Positions 1-9,282 are shown, numbered from the stretch's first letter. The stretch is DNA of 64,000 nt from Pseudovibrio denitrificans JCM 12308 (GCF_001310815.1 NZ_BAZK01000019.1:1-64000); one strand, 5' to 3'. Notes: generated from the sequence alone by a model not told the origin. Made by a program: numbers and translations.

Positions 1-131
1 GCTACGACCAGGGCGGCGGCTTTGGTGGTGGTGGCAACCAGGGCGGCGGCTTCGGCGGAAGCGGCGGCGGTGGTGGACAGGCTCCATCCGGCGGCTTCGG
101 CGGTGGAATGGACGACGAAATCCCGTTCTAA
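1..131 (+). CDS. ssb: Single-stranded DNA-binding protein, C-terminal end (partial)
   Basis: Only the last 42 codons are present, read in frame from base 3 to a TAA stop at 129-131. The peptide is a glycine-rich low-complexity linker with scattered Gln, Phe and Ser. It ends in MDDEIPF, the acidic tip ending in Pro-Phe that bacterial SSB uses to dock replication and repair proteins. The N-terminal OB fold lies outside the window. The direct GGGF-type repeats in the DNA are simply this linker. Identification rests on the tail and linker style, which are characteristic of SSB. A rho-independent terminator follows directly. Confidence 0.85.
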   Translation, partial: YDQGGGFGGGGNQGGGFGGSGGGGGQAPSGGFGGGMDDEIPF

Positions 132-150
132 GCCTAGCGCATTATTCATT

Positions 151-190
151 AAGGCCCGGTGTGAGTGTGAGCTCATTGCCGGGCTTTTTT
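151..190 (+). terminator. Rho-independent terminator after ssb
   Basis: An AAGGCCCGG arm pairs with CCGGGCTT across a loop of about 20 nt and is followed by a run of six T. It starts about 20 nt after the ssb stop codon. Confidence 0.8.
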
Positions 191-292
191 GTTTACGGCA
201 GATTTTGTTGAGTGCGTAGATTCTCTCAGCTTGGGAGCTGGTAGAGTTAGGCTTGCAGGGTAGGAGGTTGCTAGAGCAGGATGCTTTGTGTG

Positions 293-306
293 CGTCTATA
301 TAGACG
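293..306. other. Perfect 14-bp palindrome in the ssb-tRNA gap
   Basis: The sequence CGTCTATATAGACG is perfectly self-complementary. It lies between the ssb terminator and the 3' end of the tRNA-Glu gene, with no gene on either strand. It has the size of a dimeric repressor site but there is no adjacent promoter I can defend. The rest of 191-350 shows nothing recognisable. Confidence 0.35.
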
Positions 307-350
307 TAGCCACTTGCTTGCAGATCTTATCATAATGTGAGGAAGAGAAA

Positions 351-425
351 TGGTACGCCCAAGGGGAATCGAACCCCTGTTTCCGCCGTGAAAGGGCGGC
401 GTCCTAACCGCTAGACGATGGGCGC
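351..425 (-). tRNA. tRNA-Glu (anticodon TTC)
   Basis: The reverse complement folds as a standard cloverleaf. The acceptor stem GCGCCCA pairs with TGGGCGT (first pair G-U). There is a D-arm with AGCGGTTAGGA, an anticodon stem CCGCC/GGCGG with loop CTTTCAC, and a T-loop GTTCGATTC. The TTC anticodon is at + strand 390-392. The 3' CCA is encoded (351-353). It decodes GAA and GAG. Confidence 0.96.
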
Positions 426-467
426 ACTCTACAGCGTTTTCGCCGTGCGGCGCGCTGTGTGAGGAGG

Positions 468-496
468 CTTATAGGTTTTCACTAGGATAATGTCTA
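468..496 (-). promoter_or_regulatory. Sigma-70-type promoter for tRNA-Glu
   Basis: On the minus strand TAGACA (491-496) is followed after exactly 17 nt by TATAAG (468-473). Each hexamer matches the TTGACA/TATAAT consensus at five of six positions. The region after the -10 is GC-rich, as is usual for stable-RNA promoters. Transcription would start about 35 nt before the tRNA 5' end at 425. This is inferred from consensus matching only. Confidence 0.5.
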
Positions 497-572
497 GTGC
501 TTAAAATTTTATAATTCAAACAATCCACAAATATGAGGATCGCATATACTTTTCTTAATTATGCTTTGATTT

Positions 573-600
573 CAGCGCCTCAATGCTGATTGAGGCGCTG
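573..600 (-). terminator. Strong inverted repeat downstream of gloA
   Basis: A 12-bp perfect stem (CAGCGCCTCAAT and its complement) closes a 4-nt loop, 18 nt after the gloA stop. No clear T run follows on either strand. It may be a non-canonical terminator or an mRNA 3'-end stabiliser for gloA. Confidence 0.5.
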
Positions 601-617
601 TATCAGATCCTCTGGGA

Positions 618-1058
618 TTACCAGCTTCCGGTGTTGCCCATGGAGAGCCATGGTTCGGCTGGCTCAAGATTTCCGCCTTTTTGCAGCAGTTCGATGGAAA
701 TGCCGTCTGGAGAAACGATGAATGCCATGCGGCCATCACGTGGTGGGCGGTTGATGGTGATGCCAGCTGCCTGCAGTTTTTCGCAGGTCTCATAGATGTT
801 ATCGACTTCATAGGCGAGGTGGCCGAAGTTGCGACCGCCGGTGTATTCTTCCGGATCCCAGTTATAAGTCAGTTCCAGCGCAGGAGCAGAAGAGGCGTTG
901 AAGGTTTCTTTATCTTCAGGTGCTGCAAGGAACACCAAGGTGAAGCGGCCCGCCTCACTTTCGTGGCGGCGTACTTCTTCCAGTCCGAAAATGGTGCAGT
1001 AGAAGTTGAGTGACTCATCCAGATCTTTAACCCGGACCATGGTGTGCAGATAACGCAT
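618..1058 (-). CDS. gloA: Lactoylglutathione lyase (glyoxalase I)
   Basis: 146 aa cytosolic enzyme that isomerises the methylglyoxal-glutathione hemithioacetal to S-lactoylglutathione, the first step of methylglyoxal detoxification. The paired beta-alpha-beta-beta-beta modules of the glyoxalase/VOC fold are visible. The four expected metal ligands fall at His5, Glu62, His80 and Glu123, close to E. coli GloA positions. This suggests the short Ni-dependent bacterial form. The ATG at 1058 gives [10 protein letters not shown], the usual family start. The gene stands alone, convergent to nothing, with a strong hairpin after its stop. The C-terminal tail of about 20 residues (ending NTGSW) is slightly longer than in enterobacteria. 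Confidence 0.95.
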   Translation of the reverse strand: MRYLHTMVRVKDLDESLNFYCTIFGLEEVRRHESEAGRFTLVFLAAPEDKETFNASSAPALELTYNWDPEEYTGGRNFGHLAYEVDNIYETCEKLQAAGITINRPPRDGRMAFIVSPDGISIELLQKGGNLEPAEPWLSMGNTGSW

Positions 1059-1473
1059 GTCGAACTCTTTCTTATATGGGGTGGCTCTCAGAACAGGAGC
1101 CAGCGGAGGTTGAAGTTGAGCGAAGCTAGCGTGAAAAATGATAAAGGGAAAGGGTGCCTAGTATTTCTGATTTGGGAATATACAAGGTACGTTTTGCAAT
1201 AGTGTGTATCCGATGATGTGGTGGGCTTTTGAAAGTAACACGGGGTTTCATGGGATAAAATCTTCAGTAGTGTTAGCTATACCCCCTCCAAACTTCAGGT
1301 AAATGGTGTTGATAGGACAACACTAACCAAATCAATGGGGGATCATTTAGCTCTTTGTTAATTTTTTACCTTCTTGGCGTCGGGCGTGATGATATTCTTT
1401 TCGTGGAATCAAGTGGCGTTCGGTTCTGAATGGACGCTACATTTCAGATGCGGCAAATTTCGGGGCATTCATC
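1059..1473. other. Gene-free leader region before the cold-shock gene
   Basis: A 415-bp gap between divergent gloA and the double cold-shock gene. It must hold both promoters, but I cannot place either with confidence. One small hairpin, GTGTTG(1306-1311)/CAACAC(1318-1323), lies about 150 nt upstream of the cold-shock start codon. A long leader with structure is typical of csp mRNAs, but nothing here proves thermoregulation. Confidence 0.3.
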
Positions 1474-2055
1474 ATGGTGGTAAAAACGGCGCCTCAGGTA
1501 GGCTCTGTCGAGGACCTGGTTGACGATACAGCCTTAGATGTTCTTCAGGTAGCAGGAACAATCAAGTGGTTTGATATTGGGAAAGGCTATGGTTTTGTAG
1601 AGCCGGAAGACGATCTGCCTGACGTCTTGCTGCATGTTACATGCTTGCGCAGAGACGGGTATCAGACTGCTTATGAGGGGGCTCGCGTTGTTTGCGAGGT
1701 CTTGAATCGTCCACGTGGTTTGCAGGCGATGCGCATTCTTTCCATGGATGAAAGCTATGCGGTTCATCCGTCACAGCTGCCGCCATCCCGCACTCATGTT
1801 CAGGTCACGCCAGAGGGTAGCTTTGTTGAGGCTGAGGTGAAGTGGTTTAACCGTGTCAAAGGCTTTGGCTTCCTGACACGCGGTGAAGGCACGGAAGATA
1901 TCTTTATTCATATGGAAACTCTGCGCCGCTTTGGTATTACTGAGCTGCGCCCAGGCCAGAAGGTTCAGGTGCGCTTTGGTGATGGTCCAAAAGGCAAGAT
2001 GGCTGCGGAGGTTCGCCCTGTTGGAAATGGCACGCACATTCCAGCATCGCACTAA
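1474..2055 (+). CDS. Tandem cold-shock-domain protein
   Basis: 193 aa protein with two cold-shock domains. The first spans about residues 27-90, with RNP1-like KGYGFVEP after KWFDIG. The second spans about residues 115-182, with [12 protein letters not shown] and the RNP2-like DIFIHMETL. Cold-shock domains bind single-stranded RNA or DNA and melt secondary structure. Two-domain versions are common in alphaproteobacteria, where some act in stationary phase or cold. The first domain is more divergent (DVLLHVTCL in place of DVFVH). An acidic linker precedes domain 1. The ATG at 1474 is used; an in-frame GTG follows directly. It is monocistronic, ended by a terminator at 2102. Confidence 0.9.
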   Translation: MVVKTAPQVGSVEDLVDDTALDVLQVAGTIKWFDIGKGYGFVEPEDDLPDVLLHVTCLRRDGYQTAYEGARVVCEVLNRPRGLQAMRILSMDESYAVHPSQLPPSRTHVQVTPEGSFVEAEVKWFNRVKGFGFLTRGEGTEDIFIHMETLRRFGITELRPGQKVQVRFGDGPKGKMAAEVRPVGNGTHIPASH

Positions 2056-2101
2056 AGAGATCTGTCTGGTCAGATCACAATATTGAGATTTGCCGATTTC
2101 A

Positions 2102-2130
2102 AGCCCTTGGTGACTTGCCAAGGGTTTTTC
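2102..2130 (+). terminator. Rho-independent terminator after the cold-shock gene
   Basis: CCCTTGG pairs with CCAAGGG around a short loop, followed by TTTTTCTTT. It lies inside the longest possible upstream extension of the DUF192 reading frame, so that gene must start further downstream. Confidence 0.85.
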
Positions 2131-2172
2131 TTTGCCTCAAAGCTTAAAGAAAAGAGGTTCAGAGCGAGCGGT

Positions 2173-2610
2173 ATGACGGTTCTTCGATTAGCTTTTCTAG
2201 TATTATTAATGGGTGTGACAACGGCGTTTTCAGCAGGCATGCGAACTGAAACGGTTGAGGTTCGTAGCGATAACGGGACGCACGAGTTTCAGGTTGAAGT
2301 GGCCGAGACGGCTGATGACAGAGCGCAGGGACTGATGGGGCGGACTGATCTGAAGCCAGATCAGGGAATGTTGTTTATCTTTCCGCAATCGGGTCTTCAG
2401 TATTTCTGGATGAAGAATACGCCAACTTCACTCGACATCATCTTTATTGGCTCTGATTACAAGATTAAGAGCATTGCGGCGAATACGGTGCCATTCTCTG
2501 AGGAGATAATCCCTTCCGGATTACCAGCAAAATATGTGCTGGAAATTCTGGCGGGCCGAGCAGCTGAGCTTGGGATCAAACCTGGAGATCAGGTTATTCG
2601 TATTCCATAA
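2173..2610 (+). CDS. DUF192 family protein, exported
   Basis: 145 aa when started at the ATG at 2173. The upstream terminator rules out the longer frame from 2083, and this start gives a clean signal peptide (MTVLRLAFLVLLMGVTTAFS, cut near AFSAG). The mature part is a DUF192 domain: VEVAETADDRAQGLMGR, QGMLFIFP and the hallmark FWMKNTPTSLDIIFI are all present. DUF192 proteins are small beta-rich periplasmic or lipid-anchored proteins without an established biochemical role. It sits alone between a terminator and a bidirectional terminator shared with galE. In many Rhizobiales a cold-shock gene is the upstream neighbour of this family, which I recall but could not check. Confidence 0.88.
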   Translation: MTVLRLAFLVLLMGVTTAFSAGMRTETVEVRSDNGTHEFQVEVAETADDRAQGLMGRTDLKPDQGMLFIFPQSGLQYFWMKNTPTSLDIIFIGSDYKIKSIAANTVPFSEEIIPSGLPAKYVLEILAGRAAELGIKPGDQVIRIP

Positions 2611-2632
2611 GAATGTTTGAGTTCGCTGAAAC

Positions 2633-2671
2633 AAAAAAGATGCCGACTGAGAGTTTCAGTCGGCATTTTTG
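2633..2671. terminator. Bidirectional terminator between DUF192 gene and galE
   Basis: TGCCGACTGA pairs with TCAGTCGGCA around a 4-5 nt loop. A run of A precedes the stem and a run of T follows, so it can stop transcripts from both converging genes. Confidence 0.85.
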
Positions 2672-3661
2672 TTAGAGGCTGTTTTTGAACTGGAGTTTCT
2701 TTTCCCAGTCCAGCGCGTGCTTTACGATTGTCGGCAGATCATCGAACTGTGGTTTCCAGTCCAGATTGCTCATAATCCGGGAGTTGTCGGCCACCACTTT
2801 TGGGGAGTCGCCGGCACGGCGTGGTTCTTTTTTGACCTCAAAGTTTACGTCGGATACGGCTTTCACAGCATCAATCACTTGCAGTACGGAATAGCCGTCG
2901 CCGTAACCAGCGTTCATGACGATGCTGTCGCCGCCATCGCGCAGTCGTTTTAGAGCGAGGTAGTGCGCACTTGCGAGGTCGGACACGTGGATGTAGTCGC
3001 GCACGCCGGTGCCGTCGGGAGTGTCGAAATCATCACCAAAAATGCCGAGATGAGTGCGCTTGCCAAGTGCCGCTTCGCAGGCAACCTTGATCAAATGAGT
3101 GGCGTTTTTGGTTGATTGACCCGTGCGACCTTCAGGGTCTGCGCCTGCCACGTTGAAGTAGCGTAATGCGGTGTATTTGAAGTCATGTGCGGCGGCGGTG
3201 TCACGCAGCATGAGCTCTGTCATAAGTTTGGAAGTGCCGTAAGGGCTTAAGGGGGTTAGGGGTGCATCTTCAGAAACCGGAATAACTTCCGGATCCCCAT
3301 AAACAGCAGCCGTAGAAGAGAAGATGAAGTGCTTGATGCCATTCTTCACGCACGCTTCAATCAGTGTGCGTGAAGCTGCCGTGTTATTATTATAGTATTT
3401 CAATGGGTTAGAGACGGACTCTGGTACAATAATTGAGCCGGCGAAGTGAATAACTGCCGTGATATCATGATTGCGGAAAATCGTCTGGAGCAGATCAAGA
3501 TCTGTGATCTCACCTTCGTAAAGTTTAGCGCTCTGCGGTATCGCCCAGTCAAAGCCAGTGGACAGGTTGTCGATGACAACGAAGTCCTCTTTGGCATCGT
3601 GAAGGCACCACGTCATATGGCTTCCAATATATCCGCAGCCGCCTGTTACAAGTATGGTCAT
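2672..3661 (-). CDS. galE: UDP-glucose 4-epimerase
   Basis: 329 aa extended short-chain dehydrogenase/reductase that interconverts UDP-glucose and UDP-galactose through a transient 4-keto intermediate on bound NAD. It shows the N-terminal TGGCGYIGSH dinucleotide motif, HFAG, the catalytic SSTAAVYG plus YGTSK (Tyr-x3-Lys), and the C-terminal sugar-nucleotide region with DTPDGTGVRDYIHV. I start it at the ATG at 3661 rather than seven codons upstream because GGAG lies 7 nt before it and the Rossmann motif then begins at residue 2. It belongs functionally with the other sugar-nucleotide genes of the window (galU, uronate epimerase, dehydrogenase and wecB), though it is not in their operon. Confidence 0.95.
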   Translation of the reverse strand: MTILVTGGCGYIGSHMTWCLHDAKEDFVVIDNLSTGFDWAIPQSAKLYEGEITDLDLLQTIFRNHDITAVIHFAGSIIVPESVSNPLKYYNNNTAASRTLIEACVKNGIKHFIFSSTAAVYGDPEVIPVSEDAPLTPLSPYGTSKLMTELMLRDTAAAHDFKYTALRYFNVAGADPEGRTGQSTKNATHLIKVACEAALGKRTHLGIFGDDFDTPDGTGVRDYIHVSDLASAHYLALKRLRDGGDSIVMNAGYGDGYSVLQVIDAVKAVSDVNFEVKKEPRRAGDSPKVVADNSRIMSNLDWKPQFDDLPTIVKHALDWEKKLQFKNSL

Positions 3662-3742
3662 TGTCTGCTCCAAGACTCTCAAAATAAGTGTGTTTCATAG
3701 AGCGCTTCCTGTCGGATCTCTATGCAAAAGAATTAGCCTTGA

Positions 3743-4675
3743 TTATTCGCCCTCAAGAATCTGATGGTCACGTGCGGCCTGTACTTCCAGGAAGACGCGT
3801 CCGATCACAGGGTGCGCGCGTTTGATTGTATCTTCCAGCGAGAAAATGACTTCCTCAACGGCGCCCGCTGTGAGTGCGTCTTCAAAATCCAGAGATGCTG
3901 CAAGGAGGACGTCATTCGGGCCGAGGTGCAGGGTGCGGATTTCGTTGACGCCTTTAATGGCTGATGGTGCGTTCAGGATCTCACGCACCGATGCTACAAG
4001 CTCGTCAGAAGCACTTTCGCCGATGAGGAGGCCTTTGGTTTCAAGGGCGAGCACGAAGGCTGTGCCTGCCAGAATAAGGCCGATGACGACTGATGCTGCA
4101 CCGTCCAGCCAAATGATACCAAAAGTTTGAGCGCCCCAGATGCCGCCAAGGGCAACAAGAAGGCCCAACATTGCGGCGGTGTCTTCAAACAGAACGGTGA
4201 AGACCGTTGGGTCTTTGCTGTCGCGCACCGCCGTCATGAACGGGCGCTTGCCTTTGGTTTTTTGGAATTCTTTGAATGCGACCATCCAGGCCCAGCCTTC
4301 GAAGATGATAGCAAGGCCCAGAACGACATAAGCGACAAATGCGGATTCAAGTGGGTGCGGATGGATGATCTTCTGGATGCCTTCGTAAAGCGAGATGCCT
4401 GCGCCAACCGCGAAGATCATGATAGCGACGACGAAAGCCCAGAAGTAGATTTCGGAGCCGTAGCCAAATGGGTGTTTCTCGTCAGCAGGCTTTTCTGCGC
4501 GCTTCATGCCAAGCAGCAAGAGGCCCTGATTGCCCGTGTCGACGAGGGAATGGATGCCTTCGGACAGCATTGCGGCTGAGCCGGTGTAAGCTGCGGCGCC
4601 AAACTTGGTGATTGAAATGAGTGTGTTGCCAGCGAGGGCGGCGAAAATGACCTTCTTGGAGCCGTGGGCAGCCAT
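3743..4675 (-). CDS. Cation diffusion facilitator family transporter
   Basis: 310 aa inner-membrane proton-coupled exporter of divalent metals (Zn, Fe, Mn or Co; substrate not predictable). It has an N-terminal membrane domain of about six helices. The HSLVD metal-site motif is in TM2 and an ED pair (VLFEDTAAMLGLL) is in TM5. The C-terminal cytosolic domain is the short ferredoxin-like fold of the family, ending VIGRVFLEVQAARD. The subtype with ADEKHPFGYGSEIYFWAF resembles the YdfM/SLC30A9-like branch. A GGAGG box lies 7 nt before the ATG. The gene is between galE and the marC-like gene on the same strand with gaps of about 80-110 bp, so probably its own unit. Confidence 0.9.
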   Translation of the reverse strand: MAAHGSKKVIFAALAGNTLISITKFGAAAYTGSAAMLSEGIHSLVDTGNQGLLLLGMKRAEKPADEKHPFGYGSEIYFWAFVVAIMIFAVGAGISLYEGIQKIIHPHPLESAFVAYVVLGLAIIFEGWAWMVAFKEFQKTKGKRPFMTAVRDSKDPTVFTVLFEDTAAMLGLLVALGGIWGAQTFGIIWLDGAASVVIGLILAGTAFVLALETKGLLIGESASDELVASVREILNAPSAIKGVNEIRTLHLGPNDVLLAASLDFEDALTAGAVEEVIFSLEDTIKRAHPVIGRVFLEVQAARDHQILEGE

Positions 4676-4754
4676 TCGAATCCTCCATAAAATACAAGGG
4701 TGACTTTACGAAGGGGATTTTGGACTTCAAGTCCTATCTCATTTTCGGGAAGGG

Positions 4755-4779
4755 TGCGCCCACAAGTGCTGCGGGCGCA
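4755..4779 (-). terminator. Inverted repeat after the MarC-family gene
   Basis: TGCGCCC (4755-4761) pairs with GGGCGCA (4773-4779) just after the stop codon of the upstream minus-strand gene. No T run follows, so it is only a possible terminator. Confidence 0.3.
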
Positions 4780-4787
4780 GAGCTGTT

Positions 4788-5420
4788 TTAAGAGTGCATC
4801 TCGATCAGCGAGAAGATGCCGTCTGCTACGAACTGAACGGACAGGGCCGCAAGGATCACGCCGAAGAGACGGGTGATGATCAGCTGAACAGTTGAGCCGA
4901 GCAGTTTGTCGATGCGTGCTGCCAGCAGGAATACGAAGAAGCTGAGTGCGAGCACGGAAAGGAGGACTGCGATCAGGCTCATTTGGCCTGTGAAGCCCGG
5001 TGCCTGGCCTGCGAGCAGGATGATGGCAGAGATGGTTGCCGGGCCAGCAATGAGCGGAATAGCCAGCGGGAACACAGCTGTCTGAGACAGGTCTTCCTGC
5101 TCAACCACTTTTTCGGCGCTTTCAGCTTTACGCTTCTGGCGATGTTCGAACACCATCTCAGTTGCAATGATGAAGAGCAGAAGGCCGCCCGCAACCTTAA
5201 AGGCCGCTTGAGAGATGCCGAGAACTTCCAGAAGCTGGCGTCCGGCAAAGAAGAATGCCAGGAGCGTGACGCCAGAGATGATTACGGCTTTGATCGCAAT
5301 CTGACGGCGCTCAACACTGCTTGCCCCAGCGGTTACGGCCAGAAAAATCGGTGCCAGACCAATAGGGTCAATGGTGACAAACAGCATGGCAAATGCATTG
5401 ATCAGAAACTCAATGAGCAT
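4788..5420 (-). CDS. MarC family integral membrane protein
   Basis: 210 aa protein with six predicted transmembrane helices. It carries the family signatures FVTIDPIGLAPIFLAVT near the N terminus and PLAIPLIAGPATISAIILL in the second half, which form an inverted repeat of the two halves. A charged cytoplasmic loop (EHRQKRKAESAEKVVEQED) separates them. MarC/YchE proteins were once linked to multiple antibiotic resistance, but that role was not confirmed. A relative transports neutral amino acids, so the substrate here is unknown. No partner genes are adjacent. Confidence 0.9.
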   Translation of the reverse strand: MLIEFLINAFAMLFVTIDPIGLAPIFLAVTAGASSVERRQIAIKAVIISGVTLLAFFFAGRQLLEVLGISQAAFKVAGGLLLFIIATEMVFEHRQKRKAESAEKVVEQEDLSQTAVFPLAIPLIAGPATISAIILLAGQAPGFTGQMSLIAVLLSVLALSFFVFLLAARIDKLLGSTVQLIITRLFGVILAALSVQFVADGIFSLIEMHS

Positions 5421-5753
5421 TGCGCTTTACCTTGTATGTGGGGTGGGCCCGACTTCGGGCGTTTTTACCCGCAATTCTGCGGTTCTTGAGAGGGCGCTAA
5501 CAGACAATGTTGTATTTGGCAAGAGTTTGATAGGTTTTTGCACCACCTGAACTGAGCTTAGTATTTTTATGAGGAAGAGCGAGGCTTTTGAGCAACGAAA
5601 CTGCGTAGAAAGGCCTAGTGACCTGCCACGGATCAGGCCGTGGGGTAAGGTAGTTGTTATTAGGTGTCTTTTCAGGGCTTGTGGCGTTTGGTTCTGCGGT
5701 TTGAATCGGCTATAAAGGTGCGGAATTCTGACTTAAATTGATGAGAATAATCC
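5421..5753. other. Intergenic region between marC-like gene and gyrA
   Basis: 333 bp separating two divergent genes. It must contain both promoters. I see no repeat, RNA gene or convincing -35/-10 pair. Confidence 0.4.
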
Positions 5754-8546
5754 TTGGCAGATCAGGACTTAAGTACACCACCAGGTGGCCTACCCAGCGA
5801 CATTCGGCCCGTCTCTATCACAGATGAAATGAAGCGCAGCTATCTCGATTATGCGATGAGCGTGATCGTAAGCCGTGCGCTTCCCGATGTTCGTGATGGT
5901 TTGAAGCCGGTTCACCGCCGTATTCTGTATTCCATGCATGAAAACGGATATGAGTGGAACAAGCCCTACCGTAAATCCGCCCGCGTCGTTGGTGACGTTA
6001 TGGGTAAGTATCACCCTCACGGTGATAGTGCGATTTATGATGCTCTTGTTCGTATGGCGCAGGATTTCTCCATGCGTCTGCCGCTCATTAACGGGCAGGG
6101 TAACTTTGGCTCGATTGACGGTGACCGCGCTGCGGCGATGCGTTACACCGAATGTCGCCTTGAAAAAGTTGCTCACACTCAGCTTTCCGATATCGACAAA
6201 GATACGGTCAATTTCCATGAGAACTACGATGGTTCCGAGCAGGAGCCTGAAGTTCTACCGGCTCGCTATCCGAACCTTCTGGTCAATGGTGCTGGCGGTA
6301 TTGCGGTTGGTATGGCGACCAATATTCCTCCGCACAACATGGGTGAGGTGATTGACGGCACGATCGCAATGATCGAGCGCCCTGAAATCACTCTGCCTGA
6401 GCTGATGGAAATTATTCCGGGCCCTGACTTCCCGACTGGCGGCATTATTCTTGGCCGTGCGGGCATCAAAGCGGCTTACGAGAATGGTCGCGGCTCCGTC
6501 ATTATGCGCAGTAAGGTGGACACGGAAGAGATCCGTGCCGGCCGTATGGCGATCATCGTCTCCGAGATCCCTTATCAGGTCAACAAGTCTGCAATGATCG
6601 AAAAGATCGCGGAACTTGTGCGTGAGAAGCGTATCGAAGGTATCTCCGATATTCGCGATGAGTCTGATCGTCAGGGCATGCGCGTTGTTATTGAGCTGAA
6701 GAAGGATGCGGTTCCTGATGTCATCGTGAACCAACTCTATCGCTACTCTCAGCTGCAACAGAGCTTCGGCTGTAACATGGTGGCGCTGAATGGTGGTCGT
6801 CCTGAGCAGCTTGCTCTGAAAGACATGCTCAAGGCCTTCATCGCGTTCCGTGAAGAGGTTGTTGGACGCCGTACACGCTTCCTGCTGGCAAAAGCACGAG
6901 ATCGTGCGCATGTGTTGGTTGGTCTGGCTGTTGCGACTGCGAACATCGATGATGTTATTCATCTGATCCGCACTGCGCCGGATCCTGCGACTGCGCGTCG
7001 TCAGCTGATGGAGCGCAACTGGCCTGCAAAAGACATTGAGCCTCTGATTCAGCTGATCGATGATCCGCGTTATGCAATTCAGGAAGATGGCACATTCAAG
7101 CTATCTGAAGATCAGGCACGCGCTATTCTGGATCTTCGCCTGCAACGTCTGACCGCTCTGGGTCGTGACGAAATCGGTGATGAGCTGGATAAGCTTGCTG
7201 CGGAAATCAAAGACTATCTGGATATTCTGAAGAGCCGTGAGCGCATCCTTGAGATCGTTCGCACTGAGCTTGAAGAAGTTCGTGATGAGTTTGCGACACC
7301 GCGCCGAACTGAGATCACTGATGGTGGTGGCGATCTGGATGATGAAGATCTCATCCAGCGTGAAGATATGGTCGTGACCGTCTCTCACTCCGGCTACATC
7401 AAACGTGTTCCTCTGGATACTTACCGTGCGCAGCGTCGTGGTGGTAAGGGTCGTTCCGGCATGCAGACGAAGGACGAGGATTTCGTAACCCGTCTGTTCG
7501 TTGCCAACACCCATACGCCGGTTCTGTTCTTCTCTTCCCGCGGTATTGCCTACAAGATGAAAGTCTGGCGTTTGCCGCTGGCTGGTCCCCAGGCACGTGG
7601 TAATGCGCTGGTTAATATGCTTCCTTTGGAGCAAGGCGAACGCATCACATCTATTCTGCCGCTTCCTGAAAATGAGGAAACATGGGCAGAGCTGGATGTG
7701 TTGTTTGCGACCAAGCGTGGCACCATTCGTCGGAACAAGCTCTCTGATTTTGCGCAGATCAATAAGAACGGCAAAATCGCAATGAAGCTGGAAGAGGGCG
7801 ATGGCATTGTGAACGTGATGACGTCAACCGAAGACGATGATGTTCTTCTGACGACTTCTGCGGGCATGTGTATTCGCTTCCCAACGACAGACGTGCGTGT
7901 GTTCTCCGGGCGTAACTCCGTTGGTGTTCGCGGTATCAACCTTGCTGAGGGTGATCACGTTATCTCCATGACCATCCTACGCCACTTCGACTGTGATTCA
8001 GAGGAGCGTACTGCTTACCTGAAGCTTTCACGTGCGATGAGTGGTGAAGAGGGTGCTGAGAGCGTTTCCTTTGAAGATGCTGGTATGACCAAAGAGCGTT
8101 TTGAGGCAATGGACGAGAATGCAGAAGTCATTCTTACTGTTTCTGAAAATGGTTACGGCAAGCGCACCAGCTCTTACGAGTACCGCACCACTGGTCGTGG
8201 CGGTAAGGGTATTGCTGCGATGACTGTGAATGATCGAAACGGTCGTCTGGTTGCCTCTTTCCGCAGTGAAGAGAGTGATGAGATCATGCTGGTGACCAAC
8301 GGTGGTCAGCTGATCCGTTGTCCTGTTCACGGTATCCGAGTTGCTGGTCGTTCCACACAGGGCGTGATCGTCTTCAACACGTCTGCGGATGAAAAAGTTG
8401 TTGCAGTGGAGCGTATTAGCGAAGCTGACGATGATGAAAACGTAGAAGCGGAAGGCGCAAGTGAAGGCGGAGCCGAAAACGGCGAAGCTGGAGCAGTCCC
8501 TCCAGCACCAGAGGGCGACGGCGGCGAGACGCCAAGCGCTGAATGA
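5754..8546 (+). CDS. gyrA: DNA gyrase subunit A
   Basis: 930 aa subunit that breaks and rejoins DNA during ATP-driven negative supercoiling with GyrB. The catalytic tyrosine is Tyr131 (AMRYTECRL). The quinolone-determining region [13 protein letters not shown] keeps Ser92 and Asp96, the wild-type residues equivalent to E. coli Ser83 and Asp87. The C-terminal beta-pinwheel blades include the GyrA box [11 protein letters not shown] near residue 560. A long acidic tail rich in Glu, Gly and Ala closes the protein. Translation must start at a TTG (5754), giving [12 protein letters not shown]; no ATG is available before the conserved [16 protein letters not shown] terminator follows 6 nt after the stop, so gyrA is transcribed alone. 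Confidence 0.98.
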   Translation: MADQDLSTPPGGLPSDIRPVSITDEMKRSYLDYAMSVIVSRALPDVRDGLKPVHRRILYSMHENGYEWNKPYRKSARVVGDVMGKYHPHGDSAIYDALVRMAQDFSMRLPLINGQGNFGSIDGDRAAAMRYTECRLEKVAHTQLSDIDKDTVNFHENYDGSEQEPEVLPARYPNLLVNGAGGIAVGMATNIPPHNMGEVIDGTIAMIERPEITLPELMEIIPGPDFPTGGIILGRAGIKAAYENGRGSVIMRSKVDTEEIRAGRMAIIVSEIPYQVNKSAMIEKIAELVREKRIEGISDIRDESDRQGMRVVIELKKDAVPDVIVNQLYRYSQLQQSFGCNMVALNGGRPEQLALKDMLKAFIAFREEVVGRRTRFLLAKARDRAHVLVGLAVATANIDDVIHLIRTAPDPATARRQLMERNWPAKDIEPLIQLIDDPRYAIQEDGTFKLSEDQARAILDLRLQRLTALGRDEIGDELDKLAAEIKDYLDILKSRERILEIVRTELEEVRDEFATPRRTEITDGGGDLDDEDLIQREDMVVTVSHSGYIKRVPLDTYRAQRRGGKGRSGMQTKDEDFVTRLFVANTHTPVLFFSSRGIAYKMKVWRLPLAGPQARGNALVNMLPLEQGERITSILPLPENEETWAELDVLFATKRGTIRRNKLSDFAQINKNGKIAMKLEEGDGIVNVMTSTEDDDVLLTTSAGMCIRFPTTDVRVFSGRNSVGVRGINLAEGDHVISMTILRHFDCDSEERTAYLKLSRAMSGEEGAESVSFEDAGMTKERFEAMDENAEVILTVSENGYGKRTSSYEYRTTGRGGKGIAAMTVNDRNGRLVASFRSEESDEIMLVTNGGQLIRCPVHGIRVAGRSTQGVIVFNTSADEKVVAVERISEADDDENVEAEGASEGGAENGEAGAVPPAPEGDGGETPSAE

Positions 8547-8551
8547 TTTGA

Positions 8552-8577
8552 GAAAGGGAGCTTCGGCTCCCTTTTTT
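8552..8577 (+). terminator. Rho-independent terminator after gyrA
   Basis: GGGAGC, a TTCG tetraloop, GCTCCC and a run of T. This is a textbook hairpin directly after the gyrA stop codon. Confidence 0.92.
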
Positions 8578-8671
8578 ATTGGGTGCCTGAGATGTGAGAA
8601 GTGATGTATCGGTTTCAAGTTTTACAAGAAATGCCTATGGTCTTGATTGGGTTTTGAACTTGGAATTTGAA

Positions 8672-9082
8672 ATGACATACGAAGTATTGCGGGAACCACC
8701 CAGACTGGAAGATTACATGCGATTGCGCCGCGTTTCTGGTTTAAGCGGCTTTTCTGAAGAGGGTGCACGTAAGGGATTAGCAGCGACACTATTTGGTGTT
8801 TCGATTCTTCATGAGGGCCAAACAGTTGGCATGGGCAGACTGATTGGGGACGGTGGCTGCTTTCTTCAGGTGGTTGATATTGCTGTAGATCCTGAACACC
8901 AGGGAAAAGGTTTGGGAAAGCAAATTATGGCTGCGCTTAATCAGTTCATTGATGAGATTAAAGAGCGTCCGATATATGTGAGCCTCATAGCCGACGTGCC
9001 TGCCAATAAGCTATATGAGCAATTTGGCTTTAAGGAAACAGCTCCAGGTTCCATTGGTATGGCGCGCTCTTTGCGTTCCTGA
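8672..9082 (+). CDS. GNAT family N-acetyltransferase
   Basis: 136 aa when started at the ATG at 8672 (MTYEVLREPPRLEDYMRLR). The longer frame from 8594 adds a non-conserved stretch close to the gyrA terminator. The GNAT motif A is clear: VVDIAVDPEHQGKGLGKQIM, the acetyl-CoA pyrophosphate loop being Q-G-K-G-L-G. It is followed by VPANKLYEQFGFKET, the motif B region with the usual Tyr. The acceptor substrate cannot be told from sequence. It lies between gyrA and coaD and has its own hairpin at the end, so it looks independently expressed. Confidence 0.85.
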   Translation: MTYEVLREPPRLEDYMRLRRVSGLSGFSEEGARKGLAATLFGVSILHEGQTVGMGRLIGDGGCFLQVVDIAVDPEHQGKGLGKQIMAALNQFIDEIKERPIYVSLIADVPANKLYEQFGFKETAPGSIGMARSLRS

Positions 9083-9103
9083 GCACTTTGGAAGTGCTTT
9101 CTT
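9082..9103 (+). terminator. Terminator after the GNAT gene
   Basis: AGCACTT pairs with AAGTGCT around 3 nt and is followed by a T-rich stretch (TTTCTT). It begins at the last base of the stop codon. Confidence 0.55.
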
Positions 9104-9282
9104 GAAGGCTGAACTCTCACGAGGTGAGGGAGCTTGTAGCTTCTTCGACGTATTGCTGGGCTAAGCTGATCAGAAACAGCTTGAAACACCTAGTAAAAAT
9201 AGGTTCAATCGCGCAAACGCCCGAGAGGTAAGCGTCATCTTCGATGCTTATGGGGGAGGCATCTAGTGACGCGAGATATTAT

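Noticed and set aside
1-110. Glycine-codon direct repeats
   Set aside because: They encode the low-complexity linker of SSB and are not a DNA repeat element.
22-219. 65-codon plus-strand frame at the left edge
   Set aside because: Out of frame with the SSB C-terminal tail and runs through its terminator.
2083-2172. N-terminal extension of the DUF192 protein
   Set aside because: It would include the cold-shock gene terminator and would hide the signal peptide.
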